Source: Bogoriella caseilytica
GTDB taxonomy: Bacteria; Actinomycetota; Actinomycetes; Actinomycetales; Actinomycetaceae
Assembly: GCF_003752405.1 (NCBI RefSeq)
Contig: NZ_RKHK01000001.1
Coordinates: 2,542,001-2,606,000 of the forward strand
Reading direction: 5' to 3'
Length of the DNA: 64,000 bases
How positions within the stretch are numbered: position 1 is the first letter of the stretch; each line of letters opens with the position of its first letter. This document shows positions 60,475 to 64,000 of this stretch, in pieces. The translations under genes were made by a program, and so were the position numbers. The notes beneath the pieces were generated by a model, which was given only the letters and a program-made list of their open reading frames with translations, did no database searches and was not told the origin of the DNA.

Positions 60475-61257
60475 TCAATCCATGACCAGGAGGTCATGCC
60501 CCGCTGCCTGCACCCGGGTGGCCCGCACCTGGTACACCTCGCCCACCAGCTCGCCCGTGAGCACGTCTCGGGGATCGCCCGTCGCCACCACCTCTCCGCC
60601 GGCCAGCACCACCACGTGGTCGGCGTAGCGCAGGGCGTGGTTCAGATCGTGCAGCGCCGCGAGCACCGTCATACCCGAGCGCGCCAGTGCGCGGGTGAGC
60701 CGGAGCACCTGGAGCTGTGCGGCGACATCGAGGTGATTGGTGGGCTCATCCAGCAACAGCAAGCGCGGCTGCTGCACGAGAGCCCGTGCCAGGTGCACAC
60801 GCTGGCGCTCCCCGCCGGAGAGGGTGGCGAAGTCGCGCTCAGCCAGAGCGGCCACGCCGGCACGTTCCAGTGCCTCGCTTGCGAGCTCGAGGTCGCCGGG
60901 TGAGTCGCCACCCCACCGTGAGCGGTGCGGAGTCCTTCCGAGCAGCACGACGTCGAGCACCGGCCTGGCGACATCGGCCGCGCCGTCCTGCTCCACCAGC
61001 GCCACTCGGCGGGCGCGCTCGCGGTGACTCATCCCGGTGAGCTCCTCGGACGCCAGGGTCACCACGGCCTGCCCGGCCAGTGGCACCGCGCCGACCAGGG
61101 CGCGCAGCAGGGTGGACTTTCCGGCGCCGTTCGGCCCGATCAGGGCGGTGATGGCGCCCGCCGGTGCCGTGAAGGTGACGTCGTCCACCAGGACGGCTTC
61201 GCCGATGCGCACACTGAGGCCGCTGACCACCGCGCCGTCGGGTTGGACCTCGCTCAT
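60475..61257 (-). CDS. ABC transporter ATP-binding protein (FecE type; possible F420-0 system)
   Basis: A 260-residue ATPase of the metal-chelate/cobalamin/heme uptake family. Walker A GPNGAGKST, signature LSGGERQRV, Walker B LLLLDEPT and the H-loop LHDLNH are intact. The ATG overlaps the permease stop (ATGA). The set of three genes resembles the subfamily annotated as the putative F420-0 ABC transporter (TIGR03868/03869/03873), an assignment based on memory of those families. Siderophore or heme uptake is the alternative. Confidence 0.88.
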   Translation of the reverse strand: MSEVQPDGAVVSGLSVRIGEAVLVDDVTFTAPAGAITALIGPNGAGKSTLLRALVGAVPLAGQAVVTLASEELTGMSHRERARRVALVEQDGAADVARPVLDVVLLGRTPHRSRWGGDSPGDLELASEALERAGVAALAERDFATLSGGERQRVHLARALVQQPRLLLLDEPTNHLDVAAQLQVLRLTRALARSGMTVLAALHDLNHALRYADHVVVLAGGEVVATGDPRDVLTGELVGEVYQVRATRVQAAGHDLLVMD

Positions 61258-62297
61258 GCTCGCGCCCGGCGCCGCAGGAGGTACGCGAAGACCGGTGCGC
61301 CCACTGCGGCGGTGATGATGCCGACCGGCACCTCCCGCGGAGAGAACACGCTGCGCGCTGCGGTATCGGCCAGCAGGAGGAAGATGGCGCCTGCCAGCGC
61401 CGCGACCGGCATGAGCCGGTGGTGGCGCTCGCCAACGAGGAAACGCACCGCGTGCGGGATCACCAACCCGATAAAGCCGATGGCTCCGGCTACCGACACG
61501 AGCACGCCGGTCAGGAGCGCGGAGGCGGAGAGCAGCACCCACCGCGTGGAGGTCACCGAGATGCCCAGCGAGGCAGCGGAGACCTCGCCGAAGGTGAACG
61601 CGTCGAGCGTGCTGGCCTGCGAGAGCAGAAAAAGTCCCACCACCACCGTGGCTCCCAGGGCGAGGAGCGCTCCCTGCCAGGAGACGCCGCCGAGCGACCC
61701 CATCAGCCAGGTGAGTACCTCACGATAGGAGTCGCCATAGGCGGACCAGAAGATGATGAAGCTGACCGCCGCTGAAGCGAGTTGCGCCACCGCGACCCCG
61801 GCCAGGATCGTGCGCACGGGGGAGAGGCCACCACCGCGTGTGGTGGCCAGCACCAGCGTCAGCACCAGTGCGGCGAAACCGCCCGCGAAGGCCGCCGCCG
61901 GCAGCGCCACGCTCATTCCCAGCACCAGGACCAGGACTGCGCCCACCGACGCCCCCGAGGACACCCCGAGCAGGTAGGGGTCCGCCAGTGGATTACGCAC
62001 CAGTGCCTGCATGGCCGCGCCACACAGGGCCAGACCAGCGCCGATCCCCGCTGCTGCCACCACCCGCGGACCCCGGCCCTGCCAGACGATCGCGTCCTGC
62101 AAGGGCCCCAAGGGGTTGGCCGCGCACGCACCGGCCACCAGCGAGCATGCGTGGTGCCAGGCGGAGGTGAGCACCTGACCGGTGGTGATGGCAGCAGGCC
62201 CGACGGTCAGCGCCCAGGCCCCGGCGAGCGCCAGGCCTCCGATGAGGGCGAGGATGACGACGGCCAGGCGGCCACGCGAGGGGGCAGCGGTGCTCAG
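61254..62297 (-). CDS. ABC transporter permease (FecCD type; possible F420-0 system)
   Basis: A 347-residue permease with about nine to ten predicted helices. GAAMQALVRNPLADPYLLGVSSGASVG and GAIGFIGLVIPHAVRFLVGERHH are hallmarks of the FecCD/BtuC family. The start is unusual: no ATG, GTG or TTG lies between the upstream gene's end and the first helix. A CTG at 62297 overlaps the upstream TGA, with AGGAGG 10 nt before it. The next in-frame ATG (62498) would lie 200 bp inside the binding-protein gene. Confidence 0.88.
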   Translation of the reverse strand: MSTAAPSRGRLAVVILALIGGLALAGAWALTVGPAAITTGQVLTSAWHHACSLVAGACAANPLGPLQDAIVWQGRGPRVVAAAGIGAGLALCGAAMQALVRNPLADPYLLGVSSGASVGAVLVLVLGMSVALPAAAFAGGFAALVLTLVLATTRGGGLSPVRTILAGVAVAQLASAAVSFIIFWSAYGDSYREVLTWLMGSLGGVSWQGALLALGATVVVGLFLLSQASTLDAFTFGEVSAASLGISVTSTRWVLLSASALLTGVLVSVAGAIGFIGLVIPHAVRFLVGERHHRLMPVAALAGAIFLLLADTAARSVFSPREVPVGIITAAVGAPVFAYLLRRRARA

Positions 62298-63322
62298 GGT
62301 GCGCTCGCCTCCTGCTCGATGAGGTCGCTGAACTCTGCCAGCTGGGCGTGCAGGTCCAGGGCTCCGGGTACGTTGCGGATCCCTGGTTCGGTGGCCGGGA
62401 AGGGCAGGACGATGTAGCGCTCCTCCTGCACGGCGGTCAGTTCGCTGGTCATCGGTTCCTCGGTTAGTGCCTCCATCTTGGACGCGGCGGAGTTCCACTC
62501 CGAGTCCACCAGCACGATGACGTCGGGATCAGCGGCAGCGAAGTCCTCCCACGAGATGTTCTCCCACCGCTCGGGCAGGTCGTCGAAGACGTTCTCCAAC
62601 CCCGCCGCGTCGAGCAGGAGCTGCGGGGCACCCTCCCCGGCGCCGACGTACGGTGTCTGGTTGTTCGAGGACCACCACACGGCGCGTAGCCCGGCCGTCT
62701 CGCTGATCTGCTCGTCCAGCTCTGCGAGCTGCTCACGTTGCTCGGCGATCAGCTCCTCTGCCCGAGCCTGCGCCTCGGGGCCAAGCACACGCCCCATCAG
62801 TTCGATCTCGGCGAAGACGTCCTCGAAAGTCAGCGGCGCCGGACGGTGGTCCTCGCCAGCCTGCTCACAGGCCGAGGGGGGCACCCAGGTCGCGACGCCG
62901 AGGTCCTCGTACATCTGCCGATCGCCGGCGCCGGCATCGGTCAGGTTCGACTCCCAGCCAGCCACGATCAGATCGGGCTCGAGTTCCAGCACGAGCTCCG
63001 AGGCGGGGTTCTGCTCGGAGATCTCTGGGACATCGGCCGCCTCAGCCGCATACTCCTCAGGCAGAGGAGCATCCAGGAACGCCGTTCCCACCAGCCGATC
63101 GCCGGCGCCCAGGGCCAGCAACAACTCTGCGGTGGAGGACTTGATCGCCAGGATCCGCTCCGGTGGACCGGTGATCTCGGAGTGGTATCCGCAGGAGGCG
63201 AGCTCGATCGGCTCCTCGGACTGGTCAGTCCGGCTCTCGGGACCGGCATCTGCCTGACCGGTGCAGGCGCCCAGGGCCATTGCAGGGACGGCGCAGACAA
63301 TCAGGGCACGGCGGTAGCGCAT
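62294..63322 (-). CDS. ABC transporter binding lipoprotein (FecB/TroA type; possible F420-0 system)
   Basis: A 342-residue class III binding protein with lipobox LGAC. GPPERILAIKSSTAELLLALGAGDRLVGTAF, LEPDLIVAGWESNLTDAGAGDR and the CxxAGEDHRPAPLTFEDVF stretch recall the family annotated as putative F420-0 ABC transporter substrate-binding protein. Two mature cysteines (ASCGYH and SACEQ) may pair. ATG 63322 has GGGAG 8 nt upstream and was chosen over ATG 63337. No cobalamin riboswitch is seen in the 141 bp upstream. Confidence 0.87.
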   Translation of the reverse strand: MRYRRALIVCAVPAMALGACTGQADAGPESRTDQSEEPIELASCGYHSEITGPPERILAIKSSTAELLLALGAGDRLVGTAFLDAPLPEEYAAEAADVPEISEQNPASELVLELEPDLIVAGWESNLTDAGAGDRQMYEDLGVATWVPPSACEQAGEDHRPAPLTFEDVFAEIELMGRVLGPEAQARAEELIAEQREQLAELDEQISETAGLRAVWWSSNNQTPYVGAGEGAPQLLLDAAGLENVFDDLPERWENISWEDFAAADPDVIVLVDSEWNSAASKMEALTEEPMTSELTAVQEERYIVLPFPATEPGIRNVPGALDLHAQLAEFSDLIEQEASAP

Positions 63323-63463
63323 TCGGCAAACTCCCATGACGACGGCGTGAGCGCGGAACGCGAGCGCTCCGGCAATGGTCGCCACGGTCACTGCGCCGCG
63401 GCCGGGCCGGCAGGTCCAGACGGAACCTGCACACCGGAGAAGCCCCGGGGCCGAGGTCTCAGT

Positions 63464-64000
63464 CTAGTTCGTCGTCTCCAGGCCCGGGACGAGGAGGTCG
63501 ACCCAGACGGGCCGGTGTGCCGAGGCGGGGAAAGGTTCGATCCCCGTGAGCTCCGAGCCGGGCTCGTCCGCAGCCGGCCAGAAGACTCCGGAGTCGGCGA
63601 CCGGCAGGTTCTTGGAGGGGAGCACGTAGTCCAGACGGAGGTTTCCCGGGCCGTCGTCGGCCAGATCGGCGGTGTCCAGCTCGGCGTCGCCGCTGTGCTG
63701 GGAGTTGACGCGCCCCTGAGTCTCTGCCGCCTCTCGTGCTCCGGTGGAGACCGGCTCCGGGTCATGGACGCGGGGGTGGCCGAGCAACTGGGCGATGGCC
63801 TCGTCGTAAGCCTCGCCGTCCTCGGGGTCGGCTCCGAGCCGGCCGAGGATGACAAAACGCTTGCCCGTCATCAGCCCACCGTGGGCGCCCTCGTCGTCGT
63901 AGATGTATGAGCGGTCCCACGGGCGTACGCCACGGACGTAGTCCGCCCAGAACCGCAGTTCATCGTGATTGCGGCGCAGCGCGGGGTCGTCCGCGTCGAC
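63464..64000 (-). CDS. Endonuclease/exonuclease/phosphatase family protein, 3' part
   Basis: The C-terminal 178 residues of a protein of the endonuclease/exonuclease/phosphatase fold; the frame is open to the window end, so the start lies outside. GNLRLDYVLPSKNLPVADSGVFWP and SAHRPVWVDLLVPG match the ending of secreted nuclease-like members. The segment where the family has G-D-x-N-A-D reads ILGRLGADPEDG, lacking the key Asp and Asn. This may mean altered or lost catalysis. Signal and N-terminal domain cannot be seen. Confidence 0.8.
   Translation of the reverse strand, partial: VDADDPALRRNHDELRFWADYVRGVRPWDRSYIYDDEGAHGGLMTGKRFVILGRLGADPEDGEAYDEAIAQLLGHPRVHDPEPVSTGAREAAETQGRVNSQHSGDAELDTADLADDGPGNLRLDYVLPSKNLPVADSGVFWPAADEPGSELTGIEPFPASAHRPVWVDLLVPGLETTN

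Noticed and set aside
63323-63463. Cobalamin riboswitch ahead of the FecB-type gene
   Set aside because: The 141 bp gap is too short and lacks a B12-box-like motif that I can recognise.

Overview
This 64 kb window is chromosomal DNA from a high-GC Gram-positive actinobacterium. The evidence is GC-rich codon use, the paired clpP1-clpP2-clpX block, F420 and mycothiol-linked gene families, an Eis-type acetyltransferase, a DUF222/13E12 HNH endonuclease, Cys-free ribosomal protein L32 and many probable leaderless promoters (TANNNT hexamer 6-7 nt before the start codon). The gene set fits Micrococcales (Ruaniaceae, Beutenbergiaceae or Georgenia-like), but I cannot fix the genus. There is no rRNA, CRISPR array, prophage or insertion sequence. 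Two tRNA genes (Gly-TCC, Pro-TGG) are present.

Layout. 1-2550: 3' end of malQ overlapping a stand-alone glucose-type PTS EIIA gene, then rlmN. 2619-5216: aminopeptidase N. 5308-17955: an accessory sugar region with a small lipoprotein and a GH3 lipoprotein on the minus strand. Divergent from these are a domain-permuted, membrane-anchored GH3, a canonical GH3, a GtrA-like membrane protein, a GT2 glycosyltransferase and a LytTR/GHKL two-component system. 18022-23337: DsbA-like thiol protein, M13 metallopeptidase, rpiB, Nei-type glycosylase, a membrane protein and the tRNAs. 23404-26131: GNAT enzyme, two duplicated lipoproteins and a protein with a Flp-prepilin-like N-terminus. 26363-31058: rpmF, eis-like, yigZ, DinB-like, cysK-cysE. 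31211-37022: arabinoside ABC importer, GH51 arabinofuranosidase and LacI regulator. 37188-42807: trigger factor, ClpP1/ClpP2/ClpX and a release-factor-like protein. 42834-50365: chorismate mutase, a reductase/TetR divergent pair, the SCO1664-DUF3090-phosphatase-valS cluster and a PfkB kinase. 50407-53696: GH4 glycosidase, F420-dependent oxidoreductase and CofE. 53723-55850: SOS-controlled HNH protein and a hypothetical gene. 55941-60230: adenosine deaminase with a sugar-type ABC importer. 60475-63322: ABC importer of the metal-chelate/proposed F420-0 type. The window ends inside a nuclease/phosphatase-family gene.

How genes work together. Much of the content concerns plant-type or bacterial glycan use: extracellular GH3 enzymes, an arabinoside importer with intracellular GH51 under LacI, a GH4 enzyme and a PTS component. 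Protein quality control is represented by trigger factor and ClpP1P2-ClpX, with a probable ClgR site. F420 use links the LLM oxidoreductase, CofE and possibly the last ABC importer.

The least explained parts are the permuted GH3/GtrA/GT2/LytTR-GHKL block and the Flp-prepilin-like protein with its duplicated lipoproteins, which resembles an effector-immunity layout. Function calls rest on motif recognition by eye; no database search was run.
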